The notes beneath the pieces were generated by a model. It saw nothing but the letters and a program-made list of their open reading frames with translations, was not told where the DNA came from and did not search any database. From NCBI GenBank assembly GCA_016763975.1, contig JAESSS010000036.1:1-64000 (forward strand): DNA of 64,000 nucleotides, written 5' to 3'. This document shows, in pieces, positions 9,609 to 17,711 of this stretch (position 1 is the stretch's first letter; the number at the start of each line of letters is the position of its first letter). The translations under genes were made by a program, and so were the position numbers. The DNA comes from Candidatus Altimarinota bacterium. Lineage in GTDB: Bacteria > Patescibacteriota > Gracilibacteria > UBA1369 > LOWO2-01-FULL-3.

Positions 9609-10625
9609 TTAAGCACACATCCACCTCACCAAATCCACTACTCGGCTAATATAAGCCCATTCATTATCATACCAAGCAATAACTTTCACAAAATTACCAT
9701 CCATTACTTTAGTAGAAAGTTGATCAATTACTGAAGAATATTTTGAACCTTTAAAATCAATAGAAACCAAAGGTTCATCAGTAAAACTCAAGATTCCCTG
9801 CAAATCACGCCGAGACGCTTTGCGGAACATTTTATTAACCTCCTCAACAGTCGTACCCTTTTTCACTTTCACACTCATATCCAAACAAGAAACTGTCGCC
9901 ACAGGCACACGCATCGCCATACCATCAATCTTGCCCTCAAGCTCAGGAATAACTCGTCCAATCGCTTTCATTGCACCTGTAGTAGTCGGAATAATCGATT
10001 GTGTAGTTGCACGAGCACGACGGAAATCATCAGGGTTAGAATTGTCATGAAGATTTTGTGTGTAAGTAAAAGCATGAATTGTAGTCACAAAAGCCTGTTC
10101 CACTCCAAAATGATCATTCAAAACTTTCAAAGTTGTCGCTAAACAATTAGTAGTACATGAAGCGTTTGAAAGCACTTGAAACTTGCTCAAATCAATCTCT
10201 TCATCATTCACACCCATCACAATATTTGGAATCTCTTTATCCTTGCACGGTGCTGTAATAAGCACATTTTTGGCACCGGAACCAAGATGTTTTTTCGCAT
10301 CTTTCATATTAGTAAAACGACCGGTACATTCAATCACAATATCCACATCATGTTCTCCCCAATCCATATCTTTTGGATCTTTGACCCGATGAACATAAAC
10401 TTTTTTACCTTGAATCTTCAGATGATTATCATCAAGCACTTCAATTTTTGCCCGACATTTTCCATAAATAGAATCATACTTCAGCAAATGAGCATGACTC
10501 GCAGCTTCTGAACGACTATTAATCGCAACTACTTCAATATCATCACTCTCAATAGCTTGTCTATGCACTCCCCTCCCAATACGACCATAACCATTGATAC
10601 CTAAACGAATTTTCTTTGTAGCCAT
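9609..10625 (-). CDS. gap: Glyceraldehyde-3-phosphate dehydrogenase, probably NADP-preferring
   Basis: The 338-residue protein has the active-site motif [10 protein letters not shown] with the catalytic Cys, plus the usual GAPDH segments (GINGYGRIGR, WYDNEWAYISRVVDL). The stretch after the second beta strand reads [19 protein letters not shown]. The Asp that normally contacts the NAD ribose is replaced by Ser, followed by Arg, which favours NADP in known GAPDHs. It overlaps fba by one base and precedes fbp. With the NAD-type paralogue at 14591 this suggests a division between gluconeogenic (this gene) and glycolytic enzymes. The cofactor call is an inference from one loop. Confidence 0.93.
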   Translation of the reverse strand: MATKKIRLGINGYGRIGRGVHRQAIESDDIEVVAINSRSEAASHAHLLKYDSIYGKCRAKIEVLDDNHLKIQGKKVYVHRVKDPKDMDWGEHDVDIVIECTGRFTNMKDAKKHLGSGAKNVLITAPCKDKEIPNIVMGVNDEEIDLSKFQVLSNASCTTNCLATTLKVLNDHFGVEQAFVTTIHAFTYTQNLHDNSNPDDFRRARATTQSIIPTTTGAMKAIGRVIPELEGKIDGMAMRVPVATVSCLDMSVKVKKGTTVEEVNKMFRKASRRDLQGILSFTDEPLVSIDFKGSKYSSVIDQLSTKVMDGNFVKVIAWYDNEWAYISRVVDLVRWMCA

Positions 10626-11548
10626 TAAGCTTTTTGGTTATCAAGCATTTTCTGGAAATCTTTTGTTAATTTAAGTGCAGATTTGTTTTCTCTCTTCCAC
10701 ATATTTCTTCCAAAAATAAATCCAAAAGCTCCAGCATCTACACAAGCCTGAGCATTTTCATAAAGATCATCATCACCGATTTTTGAACCTCCACTGAAAA
10801 GCACTGGCACACCTTGAGCCGCTTCCACAACACGTCTAGCGCGTTCCCATTTCTGTTCTTTTGGACTCAGTGCCAATAGTTGTTTTTCTACATCACGATA
10901 GTATTGAGGCACATCATCATTATTTACTACTTCAGGATTTGCTTCAGGCAAATTAGCTTTAATCACAGTCGCTCCCATCTCCATCGCCATTCTAGTAGCT
11001 GATTCAATCAAGTAAGAACATTCCTTACCACCTTTTGAATCTACAGCTTTACCACGTGGGTAAGCCCAAATCACTAGCGGCATTCCAAAACGATCACATT
11101 CTTCTCTCACCGCAGCCAGCTGAGGCATATCCTCATCCTGTCTAGGCGAACCGTAATACATTGTGTAACCCACGGCACACGCTCCCATTTTTACTGCATC
11201 TTCTACAAAAGAAGTGTGCACAGAAAGTGGAAGGGATTGATCAGGAATAGAAGTTTTTCCATTTAATTTAAGTATAAGTGGCACTTTGCCAGCAAGTTTT
11301 GTCCAATGTCTCTTAGCCACTCCATAATGAATCGCCACTGCATTGTATCCACCTTCTTCAGCCAACTTACAAATATAATCAGGACTCGCAGCACCGCTTT
11401 CAGTTTCTGCATGACGATTGTCGTGTTCGATAAACTGATCGTAAGGAAGAATCATAGAAGTCCCACTTGCTCGAACCAATTGTGCCATGCGCGCCATTTC
11501 GCCGGAAGAATAGTTATTTTGGCGAAAAAATCTCATTGAATCTTTCAT
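10625..11548 (-). CDS. Class I fructose-bisphosphate aldolase, FbaB/DhnA type
   Basis: The protein belongs to the archaeal-type class I aldolases: ILPYDQFIEHD near the N-terminus, the Schiff-base lysine in TVIKANLP, and phosphate-binding VLFSGGSKIG and GFIFGRNMWKR. It interconverts fructose 1,6-bisphosphate with triose phosphates. I place the start at ATG 11548 (MKDSMRFF) rather than the upstream in-frame TTG at 11584, because the TTG falls within the predicted -10 region. Its stop overlaps the gap ATG (TAATG). A Crp-type palindrome lies about 43 bases before the predicted transcript start. Confidence 0.9.
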   Translation of the reverse strand: MKDSMRFFRQNNYSSGEMARMAQLVRASGTSMILPYDQFIEHDNRHAETESGAASPDYICKLAEEGGYNAVAIHYGVAKRHWTKLAGKVPLILKLNGKTSIPDQSLPLSVHTSFVEDAVKMGACAVGYTMYYGSPRQDEDMPQLAAVREECDRFGMPLVIWAYPRGKAVDSKGGKECSYLIESATRMAMEMGATVIKANLPEANPEVVNNDDVPQYYRDVEKQLLALSPKEQKWERARRVVEAAQGVPVLFSGGSKIGDDDLYENAQACVDAGAFGFIFGRNMWKRENKSALKLTKDFQKMLDNQKA

Positions 11549-11583
11549 TTTGAATTGTGTTAGGAATGCCTTTGAGTACCTCA

Positions 11584-11628
11584 AATGTAACCGATATTTG
11601 ACATCTTTGCAAAGTGATTTACATCACA
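11584..11628 (-). promoter_or_regulatory. fba-gap promoter with Crp/Fnr-type operator
   Basis: Read on the minus strand, TGTGA-TGTAAA-TCACT (11628-11613) is a Crp-type palindrome. It is followed by TTGCAA (11611-11606), 16 bases, and a -10-like TTACATT ending at 11584. The operator centre is about 36 bases from the end of the -10, close to the spacing at three other sites in this window. This geometry resembles class II activation. The regulator is unproven; the Crp/Fnr protein encoded at 26262 is the obvious candidate. Confidence 0.6.
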
Positions 11629-11687
11629 ATGTTATAAACATGTCAAACAGGCCTTGTCCGCAGCACTAAGCCAACAAAGCTTAACGA

Positions 11688-11874
11688 CCGCTAAAGCCTA
11701 GAATTAGATGAAATGCGCAGTTCTGCAGTAAATTTTCTAAACGAAAGCGTACAAATAGTACGCTAAGTTGAAAATATACGAAGAACAAGCCCGCAGGGTA
11801 GTCTGCGCAGAGTTGCCAGCCCTGCTGGGAAGCAGGCGTAGACTACAGTTCACTAATTTTCTAGGCTTTAGCGG
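11688..11874. repeat. Large inverted-repeat element, possible structured RNA
   Basis: A perfect 16-bp inverted repeat, CCGCTAAAGCCTAGAA (11688-11703) and its complement (11859-11874), closes a 187-base element. Inside are AGCGTAC-AAATA-GTACGCT (11746-11764), flanked by pairable TTTTC/GAAAA and GTTCT/AGAAC, and a second arm GTAGTCT...AGACTAC containing CCTGCTGGGAAGCAGG with a GGGA loop. It would fold as a three-way junction. The right end covers the stop of the FtsL-like gene. A core resembling 11721-11764 recurs at 46741-46776. It may be a REP/MITE-like repeat or an RNA element acting on the upstream mRNA. Confidence 0.6.
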
Positions 11875-12221
11875 CTAGCAATCGCTGTATCACCATTCAC
11901 ATAAACCACAACTGCTGGACGTCTCATACCACTAACTTGCCCAGAATCTTCAATCCCAACCATAGATTTCACACGAGAAAGTTGCATATCTAATACTTCA
12001 CCTTCTTTCACCAACTCCACCTTAGTATCGTTTAAAGATGAAAGAACATTGCCTTTGGTAACTTGGCGAGTAGAAAACATCAAAGTAATTACTGTAATCA
12101 AAGCCACAAAAAAGACCAAAGATCCAATAAGGAAATAAGGGCCCAGTTGAAATCGACGGGAAAGACGGCGCATCCAAGCACCTCGATAAGAATTTCCACG
12201 ATTTAAAACTAGTTGTGACAT
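11868..12221 (-). CDS. FtsL-like small membrane protein
   Basis: The 117-residue protein has a basic N-terminus (about residues 1-28), one membrane segment (FLIGSLVFFVALITVITLMF) and a C-terminal extracytoplasmic part with a short helical stretch (NDTKVELVKEGEVLDMQL). It starts right after rsmH, the position of ftsL in division and cell wall clusters, and size and topology match FtsL. FtsL proteins are poorly conserved, so the call rests mostly on position and topology. Its stop lies inside the inverted repeat of the neighbouring element. Confidence 0.55.
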   Translation of the reverse strand: MSQLVLNRGNSYRGAWMRRLSRRFQLGPYFLIGSLVFFVALITVITLMFSTRQVTKGNVLSSLNDTKVELVKEGEVLDMQLSRVKSMVGIEDSGQVSGMRRPAVVVYVNGDTAIASR

Positions 12222-13160
12222 TTATGAGGGATAAGGTAATAATTTTTTGTAAGCTCTGAGCTTGGCACTGCGGCTACGAGGGTTTTCCTCAAGCTCTTGA
12301 TCAGTAGGTATAACTGGTTTGCGAGTCATTTTCTCAACGATTGGATCTCCATGAGTTTGGAATGCTGCTTGCTCAGGGGATGAGACAGGCGGATTCTCTA
12401 ACTTTCGGAAAAAATGTTTAACTAAACGATCTTCTATTGAGTGGTAAGAAATCAAAACGATTCGTCCTCCAACTTTCACAATCTCCATCGCCGCTTCCAA
12501 AGCCTCTTCTAGAACTCCCATTTCATTGTTCACCTCAATCCCCAAAGCCTGAAAGACTCGAGTGGCTGGGTGAGCCTTAGATTTCTTACTCGCACGCTTC
12601 TGTCTGAGAACTCTCTCTACAAAAGCTGCAAATTTCAAAGTAGATTCAAACAATTCCTCTTCACGATCCTGCACTATATAGCGCGCCAACTTGTGCGACT
12701 GCTTCTCCTCCGCATATTTAAAGAAAATCTCTGCCAACTTCTCTTCTGAATAAGTATTCAAAATAGTTGCTGCTGTGAGATCGCTTCGTGGATCAAAACG
12801 CATATCTAGCGGACCATCCTGTTGAAAGGAAAACCCTCTATCTGCCTCATCCACATGCGGTGATGAAAGTCCAAGATCAAATAAAATTGCATCTACTTCA
12901 CCAGTAACCCTACTTTTCAAATATCTAAAATTGTCGTGAATATAAGTAATTTGTCCTTCGTAATCCTTCAATCTTCTCTTGGCCTCTTCCATGTTTCTCT
13001 CATCTTGATCGAAAGCATAAAGTTTACCTTCCTTTCCAATCGCTTGCACCATCTCCAAAGCATGTCCACCTAATCCCAAAGTAGTATCAACCACTATTTC
13101 TCCACCTTTTAACTCCAAATACTTTTGCACAGACTCTTTCAGTACCGATAAATGCTCCAT
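12222..13160 (-). CDS. rsmH: 16S rRNA m4C1402 N4-methyltransferase
   Basis: The 312-residue protein is MraW/RsmH. It begins HLSVLKESVQKYL, followed by the SAM-binding DTTLGLGGHALEM, the DAILFDLGLSSPHVDEADRGFSF motif, PLDMRFDP and the C-terminal YHSIEDRLVKHFF and RSRSAKLRA segments. It methylates C1402 of 16S rRNA in the cytoplasm. It heads an rsmH-ftsL pair without mraZ upstream. A TATATA hexamer at 13174-13169 is only eight bases before the ATG, so the transcript may be nearly leaderless. Confidence 0.95.
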   Translation of the reverse strand: MEHLSVLKESVQKYLELKGGEIVVDTTLGLGGHALEMVQAIGKEGKLYAFDQDERNMEEAKRRLKDYEGQITYIHDNFRYLKSRVTGEVDAILFDLGLSSPHVDEADRGFSFQQDGPLDMRFDPRSDLTAATILNTYSEEKLAEIFFKYAEEKQSHKLARYIVQDREEELFESTLKFAAFVERVLRQKRASKKSKAHPATRVFQALGIEVNNEMGVLEEALEAAMEIVKVGGRIVLISYHSIEDRLVKHFFRKLENPPVSSPEQAAFQTHGDPIVEKMTRKPVIPTDQELEENPRSRSAKLRAYKKLLPYPS

Positions 13161-13497
13161 TTTGGCTGTATATAAAGTAAAAGTAACTAGAAATCAGTTC
13201 TTTCCATGTTCAAAACATGTGCACACCATGTGAATAACTTTTTTACACATGTTACTGGCCTCAGAGTAAGCAAAATAATCCCCTTGGTCAACGCAATAGT
13301 TAAATCAGGGTACAAAAAATATAGACAACACCCCTGCAAAACATCGTTCAGGCCGCTACGCATAAAGGAAAACAACGTTACTATATTAAACTTTACCAAT
13401 TTTGGGCCTATTGCATAACTTTTTTGCACTAACAATTTTCAGCTTTACCCCGCCTCCATTAAAGGCTAAAAATAAAGTATTAATATAAAAAGTAAAA
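13161..13497. promoter_or_regulatory. Divergent intergenic region, rsmH and small-exporter promoters
   Basis: These 337 bases contain no convincing gene; the short frames on both strands resemble no family and lack coding character. On the minus strand TATATA (13174-13169) precedes rsmH by eight bases. On the plus strand TTAAAG (13459-13464), 16 bases and TAATAT (13481-13486) precede the ATG at 13498 by 11 bases. Several ACATGTG-like words cluster at 13206-13255 (ATGTTCAAAACATGTG, CCATGTGAATAAC, ACACATGTTAC), which may be binding sites of an unknown regulator. Confidence 0.45.
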
Positions 13498-13965
13498 ATG
13501 CCTCCAGAGTTAACAGTATTCTTCACAGCGATGACTCCTCTACTAGAGATAAAACTAGCAATTCCAGTAGGACTTAAGCTCGGACTCTCCACAACTTCAA
13601 CCCTTTTATTCGCCACAGCAGGCAATCTCACCTTCTCAGCAGTGGCACTAGGCATTGCACCCTGGCTCACTAAATTTGCACGTACAAATTCTCAATACAT
13701 GGACCAATTTGCTGAAAAATTATTCGCAAAAACAAGAAAACACCACAGCAAAAACTTCGAACGTTACGGCAGCATCATCATTATGACTTTGGTCGCAGTT
13801 CCACTTCCCGGCAGCGGAGCAGGAATGGGCGCCTTAATCGCTTTTGTCTTTGGACTTGAATACTGGAAAACAATGGGCTTACTGGCAATCGGAGATATCA
13901 TTGCCGCCATGCTCTTGGTAGTGGGATTCGACTCATTTTTCAAATTACTAGACGTCTTTGTGTAA
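13498..13965 (+). CDS. Small multidrug export family membrane protein (COG2426-like)
   Basis: The 155-residue hydrophobic protein has about four membrane segments and the family pattern MTPLLEIKLAIPVGLKLGL near the N-terminus, then the conserved VAVPLPGSGAGMGALIAFVFGL re-entrant-like stretch. This resembles the Sm_multidrug_ex (PF06695) family, whose transport role is poorly established. It stands alone between divergent rsmH and convergent tsaC; the 3' ends of it and tsaC overlap by 18 bases. No substrate can be assigned. Confidence 0.75.
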   Translation: MPPELTVFFTAMTPLLEIKLAIPVGLKLGLSTTSTLLFATAGNLTFSAVALGIAPWLTKFARTNSQYMDQFAEKLFAKTRKHHSKNFERYGSIIIMTLVAVPLPGSGAGMGALIAFVFGLEYWKTMGLLAIGDIIAAMLLVVGFDSFFKLLDVFV

Positions 13966-14514
13966 AACCACTCCACCCTGTCTCAAAATTTCAATTCGAT
14001 CTCCCTCAACCTTCACAATGGTAGAAGGCTGATTTTGAGCAATAACTCCCCCATCAACCACAAGATGAATCTTTTCATCAAATTTCTTAGCTTCATAAAG
14101 CTGAGGCTCCCCCGTCCTATTTGCAGATGTTGTAGTCACCGGCATTCCCAATTCCTTCACCATTTCTCGACAAAAATCATTGCTAGAACATCTTATAGAA
14201 ACAAATTCATGTCCAGGATTAAAAAACGCAGGCAATTTTCTCGAACGAGGCACCAAAATAGACAAAGGCCCCGGCCAATGCTTCTGCGCTAACTCAAAGG
14301 CTTCTTCAGAAAAAACACCATACTCACTCGCCATGCCATAACTATCCACCAAAATACTCACTGGATTATCCTTGGCCATTCCCTTCACCTGATATAATTT
14401 TCGCAAAGCATCATGATCCGCAACCGCAACCGCCAAACCATAACAAGTTTCGGTCGCATGCATCACAACTCCCCCATTTTCCAACACCTGTACCGCTTGA
14501 TTTAGGTCATTCAT
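13948..14514 (-). CDS. tsaC: L-threonylcarbamoyladenylate synthase (TsaC/YrdC/Sua5)
   Basis: The 188-residue protein is a single YrdC domain: GGVVMHATETCYGLA, then KGMAKDNPVSILV, WPGPLSILVP, VSIRCSS and the PVTTTSANRTGEP motif. It makes threonylcarbamoyl-AMP from threonine, bicarbonate and ATP, the first step of t6A37 tRNA modification. It lacks the extra C-terminal Sua5 domain, so it is the short TsaC form. It is divergent from the second gap gene, with 76 bases between start codons. Confidence 0.93.
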   Translation of the reverse strand: MNDLNQAVQVLENGGVVMHATETCYGLAVAVADHDALRKLYQVKGMAKDNPVSILVDSYGMASEYGVFSEEAFELAQKHWPGPLSILVPRSRKLPAFFNPGHEFVSIRCSSNDFCREMVKELGMPVTTTSANRTGEPQLYEAKKFDEKIHLVVDGGVIAQNQPSTIVKVEGDRIEILRQGGVVLHKDV

Positions 14515-14534
14515 AAGCCAAATCTAGCATAAAC

Positions 14535-14562
14535 TTGCACAGTAAAACCACCCTGTTATACT
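14535..14562 (+). promoter_or_regulatory. Promoter of the NAD-type gap gene
   Basis: TTGCAC (14535-14540) and TATACT (14557-14562) are separated by 16 bases, placing the transcript start near 14569 and leaving a leader of about 22 bases before the ATG at 14591. No Shine-Dalgarno sequence is visible before the ATG. Confidence 0.6.
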
Positions 14563-14590
14563 CAGCCGGAACAAATAACCACTTTTTCAT

Positions 14591-15592
14591 ATGAAGGTAG
14601 CAATCAACGGATTCGGACGTATCGGTCGTGAAATTTTCCGCATAAATTTAGAAAAAAACTATTTCGAAATCGTCGCGATCAACGACTTAGGCAGCGCTGA
14701 AACAATGGCTCACTTATTAAAATACGACTCAAACTACGGAATTTTGCCAAACGAAGTAGAAGCACAAGGAACTGACATCGTAGTAGATGGCAAAACTTCC
14801 AAAGTACTATCGGAAAGAGATCCAGAACAACTCCCTTGGGCAGAAATGGGTGTAGATCTAGTAATCGAAGCCACTGGAGTATTCAGAACAAGAGAAGCAG
14901 CCGGAAAACACATCACCGCCGGAGCAAAAAAAGTAGTAATTTCCGCACCAGCAAAAGACGAAATCGACTTCACCGTAGTACTCGGAGTAAACGACCAAGA
15001 CTACGATCCAGCAACACACCACATCCTTTCGAATGCTTCATGTACAACAAACTGTCTCGCACCAGTAGCAAAAATCCTCAACGACGAATTTGGCATCGAA
15101 CAAGGCCTAATGACAACAATCCACGCCTACACCAACGACCAAAAACTCCTCGACCTCCCACACCCTGACCTCAGAAGAGCCCGCGCAGCAGGAATGTCCA
15201 TGATCCCAACCTCCACGGGCGCGGCCAAAGCAGTCGCTCTAGTAATCCCAGAACTAAAAGGCAAACTCAGCGGAATGGCAGTACGCGTACCAACATCAAC
15301 AGTCTCCCTCGTCGACCTCACCGTCAACGTCAGCAAAGAAACTACAGCTGAAGAAGTAAACGCAAAATTCGCAGCAGCAGCCCAAGGCCCAATGAAAAAC
15401 ATCCTAAATTTCACAACAAAACCACTAGTCTCCATCGACTACAAAGGCGATCCACACTCTTCAACAGTGGACGGCCTCTCCACCGAAGTCATCGGCGGCA
15501 AAATGGTCAAAGTCCTCTCTTGGTACGACAATGAATGGGGCTACGCTTCACGCGTTGTAGACCTCGTGAAAATCGTTGGAGACAAAGCCTAG
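14591..15592 (+). CDS. gap: Glyceraldehyde-3-phosphate dehydrogenase, NAD type
   Basis: The 333-residue protein has all GAPDH landmarks: [12 protein letters not shown], catalytic [29 protein letters not shown] and [15 protein letters not shown]. The cofactor loop reads [20 protein letters not shown] and keeps the Asp that selects NAD, unlike the paralogue at 9609. It is monocistronic, with its own promoter. It is probably the glycolytic enzyme; the division of labour is an inference. Its stop overlaps the convergent hypothetical gene within a CCTAGG palindrome. Confidence 0.95.
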   Translation: MKVAINGFGRIGREIFRINLEKNYFEIVAINDLGSAETMAHLLKYDSNYGILPNEVEAQGTDIVVDGKTSKVLSERDPEQLPWAEMGVDLVIEATGVFRTREAAGKHITAGAKKVVISAPAKDEIDFTVVLGVNDQDYDPATHHILSNASCTTNCLAPVAKILNDEFGIEQGLMTTIHAYTNDQKLLDLPHPDLRRARAAGMSMIPTSTGAAKAVALVIPELKGKLSGMAVRVPTSTVSLVDLTVNVSKETTAEEVNAKFAAAAQGPMKNILNFTTKPLVSIDYKGDPHSSTVDGLSTEVIGGKMVKVLSWYDNEWGYASRVVDLVKIVGDKA

Positions 15593-16314
15593 GACTCGTC
15601 GTCTTCAGGCTCTATATCTTCAGGGCGCTTATCATAAATCCCTAAAGTACTATCAGATTTCCTCATCGTCTTTGTACGAATTTGAGGAAGCTCGTCAAAG
15701 TTTAAGATCCCACGAAATTGATCAGCTTTCATAGTTCCGAAACCATGCTTTTTCATTCCCCTTCGAATAGTCGCTGGTCTATTAGGAATTTGACGAAACT
15801 CAGCAGCAGTAGCATCAAACTCAAATTTATCGGTCAAAACAGGAGTCTCAACAATCACAGACAAATCAGCACCAGAAACATCATCTCTAACATCATCACC
15901 CAAGCCATTCAATTCAGGATTATTTTCCATAAACCTCTTCAACGCCTCTCTAGGATCACCTTCATAACCTTTAACAAAACCAAATCCACGAAAATTCCCA
16001 TCACTATCATGAGGTTTATCCTCTGAAAGGAGATGAGCATTAGGTCCAAGAACAAGCCTAAATCGTTCCTCAAGATCCCCCACAAAATCCTCCGGCAACT
16101 CACAATCCTCCGGACAATCTACAGCGCTCTCTTCAGGCTCTTCACAATTTTCATCTCCACAAACAGGCTCAGGCAAAGTAGCAAGAATTCGAGTCAAATC
16201 TGCACTTTTACCAACACCACCAGCTGAAATAGTAGCTATAATTTCAACCCCGTCAGGAATTCGAGTACCATCAATGTGATCCACTGGACCACCTTTATCT
16301 TTTTCATTACTCAT
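15589..16314 (-). CDS. Hypothetical acidic protein with a Cys-rich motif
   Basis: I do not recognise a family for this 241-residue, strongly acidic protein. Near residues 52-71 it carries [19 protein letters not shown] followed by Cys. This resembles the CGDGxCxxxE...CPxDC motif found in many secreted proteins of archaea and myxobacteria, where the cysteines may form disulfides or bind metal. No signal peptide is visible, which is odd for such a motif. It has its own promoter, divergent from hrcA, and ends against the gap stop codon. Confidence 0.7.
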   Translation of the reverse strand: MSNEKDKGGPVDHIDGTRIPDGVEIIATISAGGVGKSADLTRILATLPEPVCGDENCEEPEESAVDCPEDCELPEDFVGDLEERFRLVLGPNAHLLSEDKPHDSDGNFRGFGFVKGYEGDPREALKRFMENNPELNGLGDDVRDDVSGADLSVIVETPVLTDKFEFDATAAEFRQIPNRPATIRRGMKKHGFGTMKADQFRGILNFDELPQIRTKTMRKSDSTLGIYDKRPEDIEPEDDES

Positions 16315-16341
16315 AACAAAAAGTTAATAAATCAGATCAAG

Positions 16342-16369
16342 ATTGTAGCACGAAACGCACAATTGTCAA
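16342..16369 (-). promoter_or_regulatory. Promoter of the acidic hypothetical gene
   Basis: On the minus strand TTGACA (16369-16364), 16 bases and TACAAT (16347-16342) form a near-consensus sigma-70-type promoter. The start codon at 16314 is about 21 bases after the expected transcript start. It is back to back with the hrcA promoter. Confidence 0.65.
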
Positions 16370-16384
16370 GCGTTCAGCAAGACA

Positions 16385-16425
16385 TTGCAATAGTAAAACT
16401 AGCACTGTATACTTGCTAGTGCTAA
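16385..16425 (+). promoter_or_regulatory. hrcA-grpE promoter with CIRCE operator
   Basis: CTAGCACTG-TATACTTGC-TAGTGCTAA (16399-16425) matches the 9-9-9 CIRCE operator of HrcA (consensus TTAGCACTC-N9-GAGTGCTAA). TTGCAA (16385-16390) and TATACT (16408-16413) are 17 bases apart, so the -10 box fills the CIRCE spacer. Bound HrcA would block RNA polymerase directly and make hrcA-grpE autoregulated. Confidence 0.9.
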
Positions 16426-16441
16426 TTCATCACAATAAAAC

Positions 16442-17158
16442 ATGTCAGAAGAACGTAGAAAACGGGTACTAAAAGCCATAATTAAACATTTCGTAGATAC
16501 TGCTGAACCAGTGGGATCCAACACTATTTTGGTAAGTTACAAGTTTCACGTCTCCCCTGCCACTATCCGCAACGACATGATGACTTTGGAAAAAGACGGT
16601 TACATTTCACAACCACACACTTCCGCCGGACGTATTCCTACTACAAAAGGATATCGTTTATTTGTCGATGAAATGGCTGACTATAAAAAAGCACGAATTG
16701 AGGCGAAAAAAGCACTAACAGTCATTCGTGAAAAACATAAAGTAGAAAAAGTACGCGAACTACTACACGAATCCGTAACTTTGCTGGCTAGAGCCACAAA
16801 TTCAGTATCATTTGCCACAACTCCAGACAATCCGCGCACATTCTTCCTCGGAATGTCCAACGTACTGAAACAACCGGAATTTTCTCAAAACACTGCACGA
16901 GCATCAGAAGTAATCGAAGTTTTGGAAAAACACGACAATTTCGTAAAGACCTTACAAGACCTACACACCACCAAAACAGTACGATGTTTCATTGGTGAAG
17001 AAAATATACTTCCACAAATCAAATCTTGCTCTATAATCGTCACCGAATACGAAAAAAATGGCTTCAAAGGATACATCGGTGTCCTCGGACCACAACGCAT
17101 GAACTACGCCTACAACATCGTATTACTAGAAGAAATTAAAAAATTACTCGAACAATAA
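16442..17158 (+). CDS. hrcA: Heat-shock repressor HrcA, short form
   Basis: The 238-residue protein has the HrcA winged-helix N-terminus (ILVSYKFHVSPATIRNDMMTLEKDGYISQPHTSAGRIPT) and the C-terminal signature GYIGVLGPQRMNYAYNIVLL. Typical HrcA is about 340 residues, so much of the central dimerisation region is missing. It represses chaperone genes by binding CIRCE, and CIRCE elements are present before this gene and before dnaK. The stop overlaps the grpE ATG by one base (TAATG). Confidence 0.93.
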   Translation: MSEERRKRVLKAIIKHFVDTAEPVGSNTILVSYKFHVSPATIRNDMMTLEKDGYISQPHTSAGRIPTTKGYRLFVDEMADYKKARIEAKKALTVIREKHKVEKVRELLHESVTLLARATNSVSFATTPDNPRTFFLGMSNVLKQPEFSQNTARASEVIEVLEKHDNFVKTLQDLHTTKTVRCFIGEENILPQIKSCSIIVTEYEKNGFKGYIGVLGPQRMNYAYNIVLLEEIKKLLEQ

Positions 17159-17676
17159 TGACAAAAAAAGACGACCATACAAACGACGAAGAAATTGACT
17201 TAGCTGCAAAAGTTGAAGAAGCAAAAGCCGAAGACGACGTCCAAAACAGCGAAGTTGATGAAACTGAAAAGCTTCGCCAAGATCTTCAAGAAATGACCGA
17301 AGCCGCCAAACGCACAATGGCCGACATGCAAAACATGAAACGCCGCCAAGAAGAACAACGCAGCGAACTGGTACAAATGGCCAATGCCGCTTTGATGAAA
17401 TCTCTAATTCCAATTATTGATAATTTAAATCGTGCAGCCGAGCACATCACCGACGATGGACTTGTAATGTGTTTAAAAAACTTCGACACAGCACTAAGAG
17501 ATGCCGGACTGCAAACAATCGAAACGCTTGGCCAAACTTTTAATCCTGATATCCACGAAGCGGTACAGAGTGGACCAGGTGAAAAAGACACTGTCATCGA
17601 AGAATACGAAAAAGGCTACACTCTAGGAAAAAGAGTAGTCAAACACGCCAAAGTGATGGTTGGGAATGGGGAGTAG
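17158..17676 (+). CDS. grpE: Nucleotide exchange factor GrpE
   Basis: The 172-residue protein has an acidic, helical coiled-coil N-terminus and the GrpE head: SLIPIIDNLNRA, NFDTALRDAGLQTIE, FNPDIHEAV and GYTLGKRVVKHAKVMV. It exchanges ADP for ATP on DnaK. It is translationally coupled to hrcA. No dnaJ gene is present in the window; dnaK lies about 2 kb further on under its own CIRCE promoter. Confidence 0.95.
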   Translation: MTKKDDHTNDEEIDLAAKVEEAKAEDDVQNSEVDETEKLRQDLQEMTEAAKRTMADMQNMKRRQEEQRSELVQMANAALMKSLIPIIDNLNRAAEHITDDGLVMCLKNFDTALRDAGLQTIETLGQTFNPDIHEAVQSGPGEKDTVIEEYEKGYTLGKRVVKHAKVMVGNGE

Positions 17677-17711
17677 TATGTTAAAATTTCAAAAATTAAC
17701 TACTTCAGCCT

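Noticed and set aside
11810-11840. SRP RNA-like hairpin (GGGAAGCAGG) in the folded element
   Set aside because: The asymmetric and symmetric internal loops of SRP helix 8 are missing; it is a plain 6-bp stem with a GGGA loop.
13206-13255. Crp-type operator TGTGA...TACACA before rsmH
   Set aside because: The half-sites are ten or more bases apart rather than six and do not sit at the usual distance from a -10 box.
13187-13435. Open frames on both strands between rsmH and the small exporter
   Set aside because: They overlap each other, match no family, and one contains promoter-like and repeated ACATGTG words; better read as a regulatory region.
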